64,000 nucleotides of DNA from Pardosa pseudoannulata (taxonomy: Eukaryota > Arthropoda > Arachnida > Araneae > Lycosidae), in contig CM063505.1 in the NCBI GenBank assembly GCA_032207245.1, forward strand, positions 176,191,827 to 176,255,826, written 5' to 3'. A model generated the notes under the pieces. The model was not told where the DNA came from and did no database searches. It saw only the letters and a program-made list of their open reading frames with translations. A program made the translations under genes and the position numbers. Position 1 is the stretch's first letter; the number at the start of each line of letters is the position of its first letter. Positions 1-11,100 of this stretch are shown here, piece after piece.

Positions 1-502
1 AGCAAGAAAAGTATATTTAATTTTAAATTATTTGGAAAAATATTTTATATAGTCTTTTCCGAATACAAATAATGACGTTTTACCGACATGATATTTAAAA
101 AAGTCACATTACCCTGATGAACTTTTTGCTCTATCAAGTAAATGAACTATTCTCGTGGGGGAAATTTTTAAATGTAACTTTGCGAAAGGAGAACTATTAT
201 CCCCCTAGGTTAACATGGAGCAAGAGCAACACAATATATCCCAACTACCTAAAGACTTCTTCTCAACTATTTTTTATTACACCTATAAAGATTCAGACAT
301 CTAGTTTTCCATAGAATTTACAGATCGATCATTATTTTACAGTGAGTTTTTTCCCCATGTATATTTCATAGCAATAATTAGAGATATATTTGAATCCTAC
401 ATATGCGAAATTGGTTTAAGCTTACATAAATACAATTATAGAAAATTTTGTGTCTGGTGCATATTACAAAGGAACTATTGAATTGACAGAGATTCGGGTT
501 CT
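1..502. other. AT-rich sequence, nothing identified
   Basis: Unique-looking AT-rich DNA up to the first piggyBac-type element. A 65-codon open frame at 117-314 shows no recognisable domain and is interpreted as chance. Confidence 0.5.
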
Positions 503-750
503 TTAACAATAGATTTACTGAACTTTAGACTTATAAATCTATGTAGCTGAGTAATGGTAAAGTATCGACCTAATAAACTTAAGGTGCCAATCACTATGCC
601 AAAGATTGACTTCACACTAGATTTATGGATGTTGATCATATACCTATTTTTACTGAAGTGAGCCAATTTGACTCATACAAAAAAATTGAAGTTTTTCGCA
701 AAGAAAATAGTTCCAAATTAATTTAAATAAAATGTTTATTATCAAAACAT

Positions 751-890
751 TCATGGAAAACATTTTGTACATATAAAATCTGTTTTTAAAACACTTATTC
801 TGCAAGCATTTCTATTACATTTAGCACAATGGTTCCTACATCTGTTTCTTTTGCAAAATTGTTGAACTTGACAATTCTTCCTTGCGTCAG
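751..890 (-). pseudogene. piggyBac-type transposase, C-terminal Cys-rich domain remnant (copy A)
   Basis: Reading the minus strand from about 890 to the stop at 751-753 gives a frame of about 45 codons packed with Cys and basic residues. Segments read RKNCQV, then CKRNRCRNHCAKCNRNAC, and the frame ends CTKCFP-stop. A short C-terminal zinc-binding domain with this C-x2-C spacing is typical of piggyBac transposases. The upstream coding region, which is open in copy B, is decayed here: 905-1045 is mostly A/T. It is a fossil with no start codon, promoter or catalytic core. The frame matches the continuation of copy B after one frameshift. Confidence 0.6.
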
Positions 891-1180
891 TAGCATGAAT
901 TTTTGCCATTGGAATGGAAGACTTCTCGACTTATTCTCTATATTTACTTTATATTATACTTTATATACTTAATACTTTATAATTACTTTATACTATATTT
1001 ATTACTATATTTATGTTCATATACATTTTATGAGTCAAATTGGCTCACAAACATGAAAATAGGTATACTACATTTGATAATGCGAAATGAAGGGGTCTGA
1101 GGGGAAGAGGAATGAAAGTTTACATATATTTTATTACTTAACTAAAAACCAACGTATGTTTTTGAAAAGTGATATTAAAG

Positions 1181-1181
<1 letters not shown>

Positions 1182-1253
<72 letters not shown>
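1182..1253. repeat. (TA)n(TG)n microsatellite
   Basis: About 25 TA units followed by about 11 TG units, inside piggyBac copy A at the position where copy B has only a very short TA run. Confidence 0.95.
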
Positions 1254-1484
1254 ATCAAATTTTTAATGAGTCAAATTGTCAGATTTAAATCTAGTGTTAA
1301 TATCCATAAAGGTTGCTATTATTGCCACAATATACAAATAATAAATTTAAACATTTTTATAAACCTATTTTTGGATTTTATAAGTGTTTCAAACCTTCCA
1401 GGTGCATTTCTAGCTATCACATCACATTGAAATTCACCAATTATTAACCTTACATTGTATAAAATAAAACTCAATTCAGATTAT

Positions 1485-1730
<246 letters not shown>

Positions 1731-2289
1731 ATTCTTAATAAGTCGTGTCAACTTAGGTATTCGTTTTCTGGAATTTTGCATTAGTTCTTCTAAAATTGTT
1801 GTTTGTGTGTTTTTCAGGTTGACATCATTTTTGAAAATGAACTGAATGTCTAAGAACGGGATGATCAGTGTGCTATCTATGTAAATAAAATTAGAAATCA
1901 TTTTACACCTGTATGAACTAAACCATAGAAATTTCTGTGTCTGTACAACACACAAAAACTACTTTACGATTTTAGGTAAGATTTTTCTTACCTTTTTTTA
2001 ATGAATAATGATTACCCGGGATGAAAAAGCATAGAAAATTTTACCTCAAAATTTTTATCTTCGAAATTCATCTTTTGAGTGTGCTTTGATGAGTTTCTGG
2101 AAATAAGTGTTCAAGACAGACGGACATAGATACTAATTTTTCTAAGGATTTTTATTTTTATCTTTATTTATTTATTTATTAATTTTTTGTATGGAAAAGA
2201 GTTCGTCTTGTCTCTCAGTGAGAAATCTTTAAAATACTTTTTCATATCTATCAATTTTCTGATTTTTTTCTATAGGGCTTAGATGATTA
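1731..2289. other. AT-rich sequence, nothing identified
   Basis: Contains a T-rich low-complexity run around 2150-2190. An 88-codon minus-strand open frame at 1689-1955 overlaps the TTAA end of copy C and has no recognisable content. Confidence 0.4.
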
Positions 2290-2910
2290 AAGAAGATCAG
2301 AAGAATTCTGTAACCTCTGAAACGTGTAAGCTGTAAGTGAATATATATTATTCATATAATCTGAATCTATAACTTAAAACATGTTTAGAATTAATAGTCA
2401 GAAGATAATAAATTTCTATATACACAAGTGCACCGAATGCGATTAAAAGTACTAGGACTTATTTTATGTTTCAATAAAAATTGCTCCTGATCTAAGGAGA
2501 TAGAAAAATTCTATTACCTCTGAAACGTTTCAGCCATACGTGAAAATATAACATTCCTATACTCTGAATCTATAACTTAAAACATGTCTAGAATTAATAG
2601 TCAGAAGGTATAAACTTCTATATACACACACGCGTGTAGAATGCAATCAAAAGTTCTAGGACTAAATTTATGTTTAAATATAAATTACTTCTGATCTAAG
2701 GAGATAGAAAAATTCTATTATTTCTGAAACATTTCAACCTTAAGTGAATATATAAAATTCATATACTATACATCTATAATTTAAAACATATCTGGAATTA
2801 ATAGTCAGAAGATATAAACTTCAATATACATACATGTGTATACGATGCAATTAATAGTTTGAGAACTAAATATTTCAATATTTTTATGTTTCAATACAAA
2901 TTGCTTAGTA
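2290..2910. repeat. Diverged tandem repeat, about 204-bp unit, 3 copies
   Basis: The motif AGAAAAATTCTATTACCTC or a close variant recurs at about 2305, 2508 and 2712, spacing 203-204 bp. Each unit continues through AACTTAAAACATGTCTAGAA, AATTAATAGTCAGAAG and ATGTTTCAATA. Copies differ by many substitutions, so the array is old. The third unit ends near 2906. Confidence 0.85.
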
Positions 2911-4167
2911 AAACTTTTAATTTATATATTAAATGTAAAAAATCAAACTATATTTCTTCGGAACCGAAATGCTTTATTTCCTAGAGTTACAATCAGGTAT
3001 TAAAGGCTAAAGACTCACAAGCATCCGTAACTTTCTGAGGACGTGGAGTGCGTGCTGGATAAATTTGAAAGTAATTTATTCAGCTGTTAAAATTACTTTG
3101 ATCTTCAGCTATGTGATCACCGGGGATGAATGGTGAGGAATCAGAAGATAATCTTCTACAGCATAATAAAATTGAGAAAAATATTTTATAGGGATCAATG
3201 TTGACATATCCCCATATAGTGTAATAATAAAATATACCTGTAGCCAATATGAATGTAATAATAAAATAATTTAATTTGATGTAACTGTCATTTCACTGTC
3301 AGACATAGCAAAATCAATGGTATCAAAAACGTGCAGAAATGTTTGCAGTTTAATATATAAAAAAATTTAAAAATCTAATTTTTTTTCTGAGATTTCTTAA
3401 CGATATAAAGTACTTTACATTATATTACTATCTAAATGTTTGTATTTTTTGACGAAGTAATGAAATATCCAAATATTAAAAGTATAATACTTTTGAAACA
3501 GAGAAATTTAAAATTAAAATATTAATAAAAAATATTTTTACCTTTTGAAATAGGTGAATGCACATAAGACGAATGCCTTTTAGATTAAAGCAAAATGACT
3601 CTTATCATTACCTTTGTTTTGTCCTCTTTTTGTTGTCGTATATGGGCAAGCACTGTTGGGCTAAAGTACTCAATTATAATATGTCCTCATTTTAGGTCGT
3701 CTTTGTACAAAACTTCACAAAACGCCGGCATAAAGTATAGCATTATTTATAAGAGCTAATGGTACAAATCTGTAATCAATTGTATAATATTCGAACAAAC
3801 AATGAGCTTAAGTGTTCTAACAGCTAATTTGAGCCTTTTTTGGGTGTTTGTCATCTTTTGTCTTCCATTCACTTGAATGCCACTTAATTTTAACTTCAAA
3901 ACAATGGTATTATGTTTCATCACTCGGGACAATATTCTAATTTGTGCCAGTTATTAATGTTTACGAACATTTAGAATGGGGTGGGGGTCATTATTCAAGT
4001 TGTTTGCCTTTGTATTAAAAGCTTAAGCCATTAAAAAACTTTTGAACTTGAGACTGACCCACTCTCGGAAACTTAATTAATCAATCCTAAACGCTTTGTC
4101 AGAGTTATCGTTTAACGCAAAATTTCCTGTAGATTTATTGCTCTATAAAATAAGCCATCTTTAAAAA
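2911..4167. other. AT-rich sequence, nothing identified
   Basis: No domain-bearing frame or terminal repeats were recognised. Slightly less AT-biased patches occur near 3000-3060 and 3600-3740, without a match I can name. Confidence 0.4.
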
Positions 4168-5047
4168 TGACTGATAAAAGTTTAGACTTATAAATCTATG
4201 TAGCTGAATAATGGTAAAGGATCGACCTAATGTCCTTAAGGTGCCAATCACAATGAAAAAGATTTACGGATGTTGATCATATACCTCTTTTACTGAAGTG
4301 AGCCAAGCTGACTCATACAAGAAAATTGAAGTTTTTTTGCAAAGACAATAGTTCCAAATTAATTTAAATAAAATGTTCATTATCAAAAAGTTCATGGAAA
4401 ACATTTTTTACATATAAAGTCTGTTTTTGAAACACATTTTCCGCAAACATTTCAATTTCATTTAGCACAATGGTTTCTACATCTGTTTCTTTCGCATGAT
4501 TGTTAAACTCGACAATTCTTCCGTGAGTCAGTAGCATGAATTTCTGTTATTGGAATTGAAGTGTTCTCTACTTGCTTCTCCATATTTACTTCTTAGCTCT
4601 CCAGTTAATTGGAAAATAAAATCTTTTCGTGAAATATGTACTTGAATCGTCTCTTTATACAGAGAATCCAAGCATCGATAGCTGTTAAATCTAAAATGTT
4701 GTAGAAAACTTGTAGACGCCATATTCTTGAAACAGAAGAGAAATAAATCACGTGCGACTTGACTGTTGCCCATGCCTGAAAGGACCAATAAATTTCATGA
4801 TATGCGATAAACTGTTAAACCATTCTATGAGTCAAATTGGCTAACAACCGTGAAAATAGGTATACCACATTTGATAACGCGAAATAAAAGGGTATGGCGG
4901 GAAGAGGAATGAAAATTTACATATATTTTATTGCTTAATTAAAATCCAACGTATGTTTATGAAAAGTGATATTTTAAGTTTTATTTTATATATAATGATC
5001 AGATTTTTAATGAGTCAAATTGGCGCGGTCCGTAAATCTACTGTTAA
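4168..5047 (-). mobile_element. piggyBac-type element, family I, copy B (internally deleted)
   Basis: About 880 bp, collinear with copy A. The right end is GGTCCGTAAATCTACTG followed by TTAA (5044-5047). The left end is diverged or slightly truncated: the terminal bases and TTAA seen in copy A are not clear, so 4168 is approximate. It retains the longest transposase remnant in the window (minus strand, 4392-4788). Intact piggyBac transposases are about 550-650 residues, so most of the gene has been deleted. This copy has only TATATA where A and C have long TA tracts. Confidence 0.75.
4392..4788 (-). pseudogene. piggyBac-type transposase, C-terminal fragment (copy B)
   Basis: A minus-strand open frame (4788 to 4528, opening with TTG) contains FRFNSYRCLDSLYKETIQ and then SRKDFIFQLTGELRSKY. 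This resembles the segment following the catalytic core of DDE_Tnp_1_7 proteins, where an Asn/Tyr-rich helix with an LYKE-like motif precedes a basic F-x-L-x-L stretch. A +1 frameshift near 4528 leads into the Cys-rich tail (RKNCRV, RNRCRNHCAK, VCGKCVSKT, ICKKCFP-stop at 4392-4394), with three in-frame stops. The catalytic aspartates lie in the deleted part. Family assignment is by motif pattern and by the TTAA-flanked element around it. Confidence 0.6.
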
Positions 5048-5543
5048 AATTTAGAGCTTTTTTTTTAAATAAAAGTTTTATACATGGAATTAATTTGAAA
5101 TTTAAATATAAAAGCACTGGAACTTCTTCACTACCATATTTACATGTTATGATTTAGAAAATATTTATATTTTGTAATAACGCTGTCACTATATATTTCT
5201 TTTTCAATTTCGACTTCTTTTCATACAGCAATTAGAAAGTTTACAAGAAAGATTTCCTCCTGTGTAACACGTATGCGCGTGTTAATACTGTTTTACTGTT
5301 TATAAAAAATCGGATAATTTTTTTTTGTTTCGTGAGATAATGTGCATCGAAATTCAAACAGTGCTCTGCATAACTCTACATACAGATTGTGGAAGGAAAA
5401 TGTCATATCACGTTTCGAATATGAAAGTGAAACGGAACCTTCAGGGTGCATATAGACTCATTATCATTAAAGCCCTTAAGTTAAACATCATTTTTTTTCA
5501 ATGATTTTATTCTCTCTCTCTCTCTTTCACACACACATTTATA
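5048..5543. other. AT-rich sequence with a short (TC)n/(CA)n tract
   Basis: A (TC)n run followed by a few CA units lies at about 5511-5537, immediately before the 5' end of the first Helitron. Nothing else was recognised. Confidence 0.5.
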
Positions 5544-5775
5544 TCCCCTATATAATAATAGCTTAAGTTATCTTCCGTCTGTCTTCGAATTTATGAAGCG
5601 GTTGAACCTGAAATGGGTAGAGAAATCCATATTGTGTTTTTGATGAGTTAAAGTTAGCAAAATCCAAAGCAAGTTCAAAATCCCTCCTTTTCCCCTTTTT
5701 GAGCATGTAATGCCATTATTTCAAGCCCTATTTTTTTCAGATAAGAGCAAGCAATTAAATTCATAAATTTATCAC

Positions 5776-5916
5776 ATAGGGCTCGTCTCACCAAAGTCGT
5801 TTAACAGCTAACCACGATTAATCTCTGTTTAAATGGAGAACTGCTTCCCACCACTGGTTATCGCCACAGGTTAATCGCGGTTATCTGTTAAACGACTTTG
5901 GTGAGACCAGCCCATA
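5776..5916. mobile_element. PIF/Harbinger-like foldback MITE (135 bp)
   Basis: Near-perfect inverted repeats of about 43 bp form both ends (5779-5821 and 5871-5913), beginning GGGCTCGTCTCACCAAAG on one side and GGGCTGGTCTCACCAAAG on the other. They extend through CGTTTAACAG and TAACC..CGATTAA with about three mismatches. The 3-bp direct repeat ATA flanks the element (5776-5778, 5914-5916). The related Helitron at 31747 has the uninterrupted site. TIRs of GGGC..GTCTCAC type with 3-bp duplications fit PIF/Harbinger, although the family prefers TWA and this is ATA. No coding capacity. Confidence 0.75.
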
Positions 5917-6090
5917 ATAAGTTGGTAAAAATAACATTTTTTTCTAGCATTATGACGTCATTTCTTTAATCATCTGATTTAATCATTTCTTATTTTAAAT
6001 TATTTAAATATCATCTGCATGATTTTTCATACGTTTTATCACTGAACTTAAATATTACGTAAATAATTTTCTTTTACGTTTGGCCTAAAT

Positions 6091-6173
6091 AATAGATTAA
6101 GGTTTAGTTTTTTTTTTTGAATGCTACGGTCTACTTTTTGCAACACGAGGGCTAATGAAACCAATAGATAAGG
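6091..6173 (-). mobile_element. tRNA-derived SINE, 5'-truncated copy
   Basis: Minus-strand 3' part of the SINE at about 6103-6162: the T-rich tail, then GCTACGGTCTACTTTTTGC and CACGAGGGCTAATGA. The tRNA-like head is missing. Near-identical flanks (AATAGATTAAGG at 6091-6102, AATAGATAAGG at 6163-6173) form a target-site duplication. 5' truncation with a duplicated target is the signature of LINE-type target-primed reverse transcription. Confidence 0.7.
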
Positions 6174-6846
6174 TAAATATGTGATGATTTTAAATTCAAT
6201 CATGGATTTTTTTTTGTTGCAATGAAAATTTTATCATCGGTATAAATAACAAATTCTTTTTATAATGACTAGGAGTCTATTTTGCGGACTAATAAATATC
6301 TTGCGTTTAAGTTTTATATCTTTGAAAATTAAGAAGTTTGTTCGTTTGTGTATTTTTTTATTATACATAACCACACGACTTAACTAAATGAATTCAACGT
6401 GATTCTAAACTGCATTTAGAGTATGGGGAGACTTTAAAGGAGTATGAAGATAAACAAATTATTGAGCATGTACCAGATAATTCTCTGTCAAAAAACAAAC
6501 CTATTTCTTATCTGCTCGTAGGGTACTTTACAATTCTGGAAAATTAACAATTTTACTGATCCCGTCATTTTTCGGGCTATATGCTAGTTATTCTATAAAG
6601 GCTGTAGAAATGTCTCAAATCAGTGTAACCCTCTGGATTTGCCTGATCACAAGAGGGAACTCTACATTGTAACTTAACCTCCAACTATAGTTTTCAGCAT
6701 TGTTTTTGAGTTTTTGTACTAGTAATGTAGTTGAAACTGAGTCGGTTTAATTGGCTACTTATATAGATACTGTTAATCAAACACTTAATTTTAACTGCGT
6801 TATTTTTTAGTCAGTGTCATTGTTATTTCTAGAACCCTATAGTTAT

Positions 6847-7748
6847 AGTCAGCTTTTTACCTATGGTTTTTTCTTCAAAGGTCTGTGTTTGCAGTGTGGA
6901 CCGCATCACAAACTCATCTCTGTAATCTTTCGCTATTTTTTAAAATGAGATTTTTTTGAGTAAAACTGTAGTGTAGTCAGCTTTTAAGCTATGGTTTTTT
7001 TTCTTCAAAGGCCTGCGTTTACAGTGTGAACTGCATCACATACTCATCTGTGTAATCTTTCACTATTTTTTAGAATGAGATTTTTTTGAGTAAAACTGTA
7101 TTATAGTCAGCTTTTTAGCTATGGTTTTTTCTTCAAAGGCCTGTGTTTGCAGTATGAACTACATCACATACTTATCTCTGTAATCTTTCGCTATTTTTTA
7201 AAATGAGATTTTTTTGAGTAAAACTGTAGTATAGTCAGCTTTTAAGCTATGGTTTTTTTCTTCAAAGGCCTGTGTTTACAGTGTGAACTGCATCACACAC
7301 TCGTTTCTGTAACCTTTCGCTGTTTTTTAGAATGAGATTTTTTTCTGTAAAACTGTAGTAGAGTCAGCTTTTTAGCTATGGTTTTTTTTTCTTCAAAGGC
7401 TTGTGTTTACAAGGTGAACTGCATCACATACTCATCTCTGTAATCTTTCGCTATATTTTAGAATGAGATTTTTTTGAGTAAAACTGTATTATAGTCAGCT
7501 TTTTAACTATGGTTTTTTCTTCAAAGGCCTGTGTTTGCAGTATGAACTACATCACATACTGATCTCTGTAATCTTTCGCTATTTTTTAAAATGAGATTTT
7601 TTTTGAGTAAAACTGTAGTATAGTCAGCTTTTAAGCTATGGTTTTTTTCTTCAAAGGCCTGTGTTTACAGTGTGAACTGCATCACATACCCATCTGTGTA
7701 ATTTTTCACTATTTTTTAGAATGAGATATTTTTGTGTGTAAAGCTGTA
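6847..7748. repeat. Tandem satellite, about 130-bp unit, 7 copies
   Basis: The motif AGTCAGCTTTT recurs at 6847, 6975, 7105, 7234, 7362, 7493 and 7622. Each unit continues with GCTATGGTTTTTT, TTCAAAGGCCTGTG, a CATCACATAC block, GTAATCTTTCGCTAT and ATGAGATTTTTTTGAGTAAA. Units at 7105 and 7493 share the variant GCAGTATGAACTACATC, and those at 7234 and 7622 share GTATAGTCAGCTTTTAAGC. This suggests a three-unit higher-order period of about 388 bp. No terminal repeats or coding potential. Confidence 0.9.
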
Positions 7749-9285
7749 TGAATAAAGCAGTTTTATAAAGACTACTACCATACAAATTACTCAACTGATC
7801 ACTATTTTCGTTATTCTATCATTTGAAGAGGTTTTTTGGTTTTGACATTTTTTGCACTGCACACACAATGACAGCATCCATCTGTAAGTGATATTTGTTG
7901 AGTAGTTTATTTGCTCAGTATATTTCGTTTTAGATTAAACATTTAAACTCTTTTTGAATTATATTTTATTTTATTAAAGGTTAATTTTTTTAAATCCTAG
8001 ATTCTCAGAAGTTACGTTTTTGTTATGAACGAAAAGCTTTCGTGTATTGCCTTTATTGTTTAAAAAGCTGTAAAAGAACAACAATTGAGACTGATCACAA
8101 TATAGATGTTCGAGAATTTTTATGTTCTAAAAAACCATGTTTTTAAATATTCTTCTCTCTAATTGATGTCCTTTAGGTATTTCAAAGAAATAAATTTCAA
8201 TTTCCCATAGATTTGTTAGACGTAAGACAAATTGGTGTTTGTAATAAAATCATAAAGTAGTAAATTTCTAATTAGGTTAACATGGTATTAACGGTTCTGA
8301 AGATTGTTTTCAACCCTCCACCATAAAAATTCATGGTACTGACTAAGAAAATAGAGGATATTAGTAATTATGGAGAATTGAGTCACTTTTTAAAATCACA
8401 TTTGCTGCGTTTTTAAGTTATGCTGTTTACATACATGCATGTAAATTAAGTACTTCTTAAAATAATATAGGTTAAGTTAGAACTGGATCACATTTCTAAG
8501 TAATACTAAATTTTAATTATGTATAGAAATGTTGATGAAAAATAATGGTGCCATGGTATACTGGTGATATATTCTAACAATACCGATTAAGTATAAATGT
8601 GAAATATATTAGCAGATGTGTATAGACAGTGGTCCAGCTTTCTCCTGCCACCTCTGGATAAAGATAGACCATGTTCTATGGGAGAGAAGGATCTACTTAA
8701 ATTCTAAGCAGGAGTAAATGAATCTGCTCTGATAAACACAAAAACTCAGTAGCAAGTTACTAAATAATGTTCTTTACAAGGAATTTATTCTGTACTATTC
8801 TGCTTGTAGTGAAGGGTAAAACAGGTAACTCAAACATCAATTATTAAAGAGTTAAATGTTTGCATGTGATGTTAAATTATAATAAAATTATAAATAAAAT
8901 GTAAAATATAAATGTTAGTAACTATTTTATTATGTATATTATATACATGTATATTATAGATTACAGTTAAGTAGACCTTGATAATTGTAATTATTATTAC
9001 TTATTTACAAGTAAGTACTGATAACGAAAATCATTGACAAGTAATTTGTACTAATCATATATATTTAAAAATCCATATGAGCTGTTTGTATGATCAGAGA
9101 ATGTCCTTAATATTGAAAACACAGCAACTAAAATTAAATACGCATATATGGCGAAAAATTATTGCTATAAATATTGATATTAATACTGTATTATTGAGAA
9201 CTTAATTTGTATAAAAATAAATTTAATTATTGCAATAATTTTAAATATAACACCTTTAATATTTTATATTTATAATAATAAGAAT
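7749..9285. other. AT-rich sequence, nothing identified
   Basis: No open frame of interest on either strand. A moderately GC-richer patch at 8625-8720 has no recognisable motif. 8860-9060 is extremely AT-rich. Confidence 0.4.
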
Positions 9286-9304
9286 TATATATATATATAT
9301 ATAT

Positions 9305-9344
<40 letters not shown>

Positions 9345-9357
9345 CGTGTGTGTGTAT
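9286..9357. repeat. (TA)n(TG)n microsatellite
   Basis: A TA tract interrupted once, followed by about 18 TG units with one CG interruption. Same compound structure as at 1182. Confidence 0.95.
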
Positions 9358-9464
9358 AAATTACGGAAGTTTTACATAAAATATTAAAATTGTAATATTA
9401 TATTAGAAATGATTCATCTCTCACAGTGACCAGGCAGATATGGAGCAATAAGACAGGATGTGTA

Positions 9465-9543
9465 CTTTGGCTCCAACACTACTATCACTGTTCACTGGAC
9501 TACTTTTTATGAATTATAATTAATTTGAAGTGTTGGACCAAAG
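9465..9543. repeat. Short inverted repeat
   Basis: CTTTGGCTCCAACACT (9465-9480) is matched in reverse complement by AGTGTTGGACCAAAG (9529-9543) with one missing base and a loop of about 48 nt. Function unknown; it could be a decayed foldback element. Confidence 0.5.
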
Positions 9544-9815
9544 ATATTATGAGATACTAAGGTATCAACTTACAATTAAAAAAAAATAAAAGAAACATTT
9601 TACACGATTGATTTGCATTAAGCATATTTTTCAGTCAAATACATAAACATATATAGCAAAAAACACTTAGCATAATATTTAGACCTGATATTACGAAATT
9701 ATATCGCTATTTATATTGTTTAGTGGCCGGATCAGTAACCAGATAAGTTGTAACAATTTCACCCGCTGCTTCATATCTTCCGGAATAACTGTATCTATCT
9801 CTCTATAAACATAAA

Positions 9816-9817
<2 letters not shown>

Positions 9818-9873
<56 letters not shown>
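9818..9873. repeat. (CA)n(TA)n microsatellite
   Basis: About 17 CA units followed by about 10 AT units. Confidence 0.95.
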
Positions 9874-9936
9874 ATGTATCTGTATATATATTTGTAAATT
9901 TACAAAGAGTGTTCACACATTTTTAAAACAATTTTG

Positions 9937-9938
<2 letters not shown>

Positions 9939-10009
<71 letters not shown>
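9939..10009. repeat. (TA)n microsatellite
   Basis: About 70 bp of AT repeat with one G interruption near the right end. Confidence 0.95.
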
Positions 10010-10600
10010 AACAAATATGATAAGTTTATTTTCTAATATGTTTAATCTGATAGTGCTTTTGTTGAACTATCATGCATTACACCTGGCTTTTCAACAGTTG
10101 TTCATTTTCTCCCTCCTCCTTGATAATCTTATAGAGGCCATTCAACTTTTAGGATGTCACTTATAAAGATCAGGACACATATTAGGTGACTTGTGAAAGA
10201 TGAATTTATAAGAAACAGCTTCAATACCAGATTCATTCAATTATCATTTATACAGAAAATAGAGTAGTAGATTTAAAGATATGCCTTGTAGTTTTATTCT
10301 AATGGGTCGAAAGCAGTGTTTTTTGTTTTGTTAAAGAGATGCAATTTCTGCTTTGGAAATGGGTGTTAAAACATATTTCTGATAGTAATCCGAGTTAATT
10401 TAGGAATGTTTTTCTACTTTCTTATTTTAAATTTTCTGTCATAAGAGAATCCAGCAATAACCGTAAACCCTGTAACAAAACTTTCCCTGTATTATCTGTA
10501 TAACACTTTAAGTCACTTTCTCCTCATTTTTGATAGTAAATTGGTTTTTTTCTGTTGAAATCAGATAAGTAAATCCAAGCCTCTTTACCTGTGTCTTTAG
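10010..10600. other. AT-rich sequence, nothing identified
   Basis: Separates the TA tract from the Tigger-like element. No coding or repeat signal recognised. Confidence 0.4.
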
Positions 10601-10612
10601 ATTACCGTAATT

Positions 10613-10710
10613 TTGCACGTATAATCTGCGGGTACAATTTTTTATTTAAAAAATTTCATAAATCATCAGATAGTCTGCACCACTAGATAATTCGCGGACT
10701 ATACGTGCAA
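10613..10710. repeat. Inverted repeat at the Tigger-like end
   Basis: TTGCACGTATAATCTGCG (10613-10630) pairs with CGCGGACTATACGTGCAA (10693-10710) with two mismatches. This gives a MITE-sized foldback of about 100 bp at the 3' end of the transposon remnant. It may be a short internally deleted derivative inserted beside, or formed by end-to-end rearrangement of, the larger element. Confidence 0.65.
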
Positions 10711-10789
10711 AAAATATGTATTTTAGTATGACAATATTAAATCATTTTATGAATAGAAACCTAAGTAGAGTAGAGTGCCGAAAAGTCTG

Positions 10790-11100
10790 GACCAGACTCA
10801 ACTAACTCCACCTTAAATTTTGAAATCATTTTTTTCTGCCACAGCTTAGGAGACAAATTTTAACGGAAGAAACATAGCACCCTACATTTCTCTGTTCGAG
10901 AACCCAGCTGTGTAAATTGTCTTCTAATGCAAGCCATTGGATTTTTCCACGGCGATTGGATCGCTTTTATCTCATATTTTTAATGTTTCCTTTTGCTTGT
11001 GCCAATTTCTTACTGCTTTCTCGTCGACCTCAATGTCGACCTTCTGAATTACTTTCAGCTTGAAATCAGCAGCAAAACTGTGACGATGTTTTAAAGACAT
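10790..11100 (-). pseudogene. Tigger/CENP-B-like transposase, N-terminal fragment
   Basis: The minus strand starts with ATG at 11098-11100 and reads MSLKHRHSFAADFKLKVIQK, then DEKAVRNWHKQKETLKI, to a stop at 10972-10974. This matches the CENP-B N-terminal / HTH pattern (basic start, F-K-L-K-V-I, then a VR.W..Q helix) of Tigger transposases. A different frame then gives WLALEDNLHSWVLEQRNVG, the typical opening of the second helix-turn-helix (HTH_Tnp_Tc5: LE..L..WV...R..G), with a frameshift between the two. The frame decays by about 10830. The DDE domain is missing, so it is a dead fossil. Confidence 0.7.

Larger units (their letters stand above)
503..1300 (-). mobile_element. piggyBac-type element, family I, copy A (non-autonomous)
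   Basis: A 790-bp element bounded by TTAA on both sides (503-506 and 1297-1300), the target site of the piggyBac superfamily. The left end reads CAATAGATTTACTGAAC. The right end, read inward on the minus strand, is CACTAGATTTAAATCTGAC; copies B and C show the cleaner form CACTAGATTTACGGACC. The body aligns over most of its length with the copy at 4168-5047. It keeps only the 3' end of a transposase reading frame on the minus strand (751-890). A (TA)n(TG)n microsatellite sits about 40 bp from the right end. Superfamily assignment rests on TTAA, the inverted ends and the Cys-rich remnant together. Confidence 0.75.
5544..6587 (+). mobile_element. Non-autonomous Helitron, copy 1
   Basis: Starts TCCCCTATATAATAATAGC after an A. 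Ends CTAG at 6584-6587 before a T, preceded by a short hairpin (CCCG...CGGG, 6561-6576) and GCTATATG. These are the Helitron rules: A^T target, 5'-TC, 3' stem-loop about 10 bp before CTRR, no target duplication. Two other copies at 31747 and 34847 share the body and both ends. No Rep/helicase reading frame is present, so it must have moved in trans. It carries a Harbinger-like MITE (5779-5913) and a 5'-truncated SINE (6103-6162), both absent from copy 2, which proves they are later insertions. Confidence 0.8.

Noticed and set aside
475..666. 63-codon minus-strand frame
   Set aside because: It spans the TTAA and inverted end of piggyBac copy A, downstream of the transposase stop, so it cannot be a gene of that element and has no domain.
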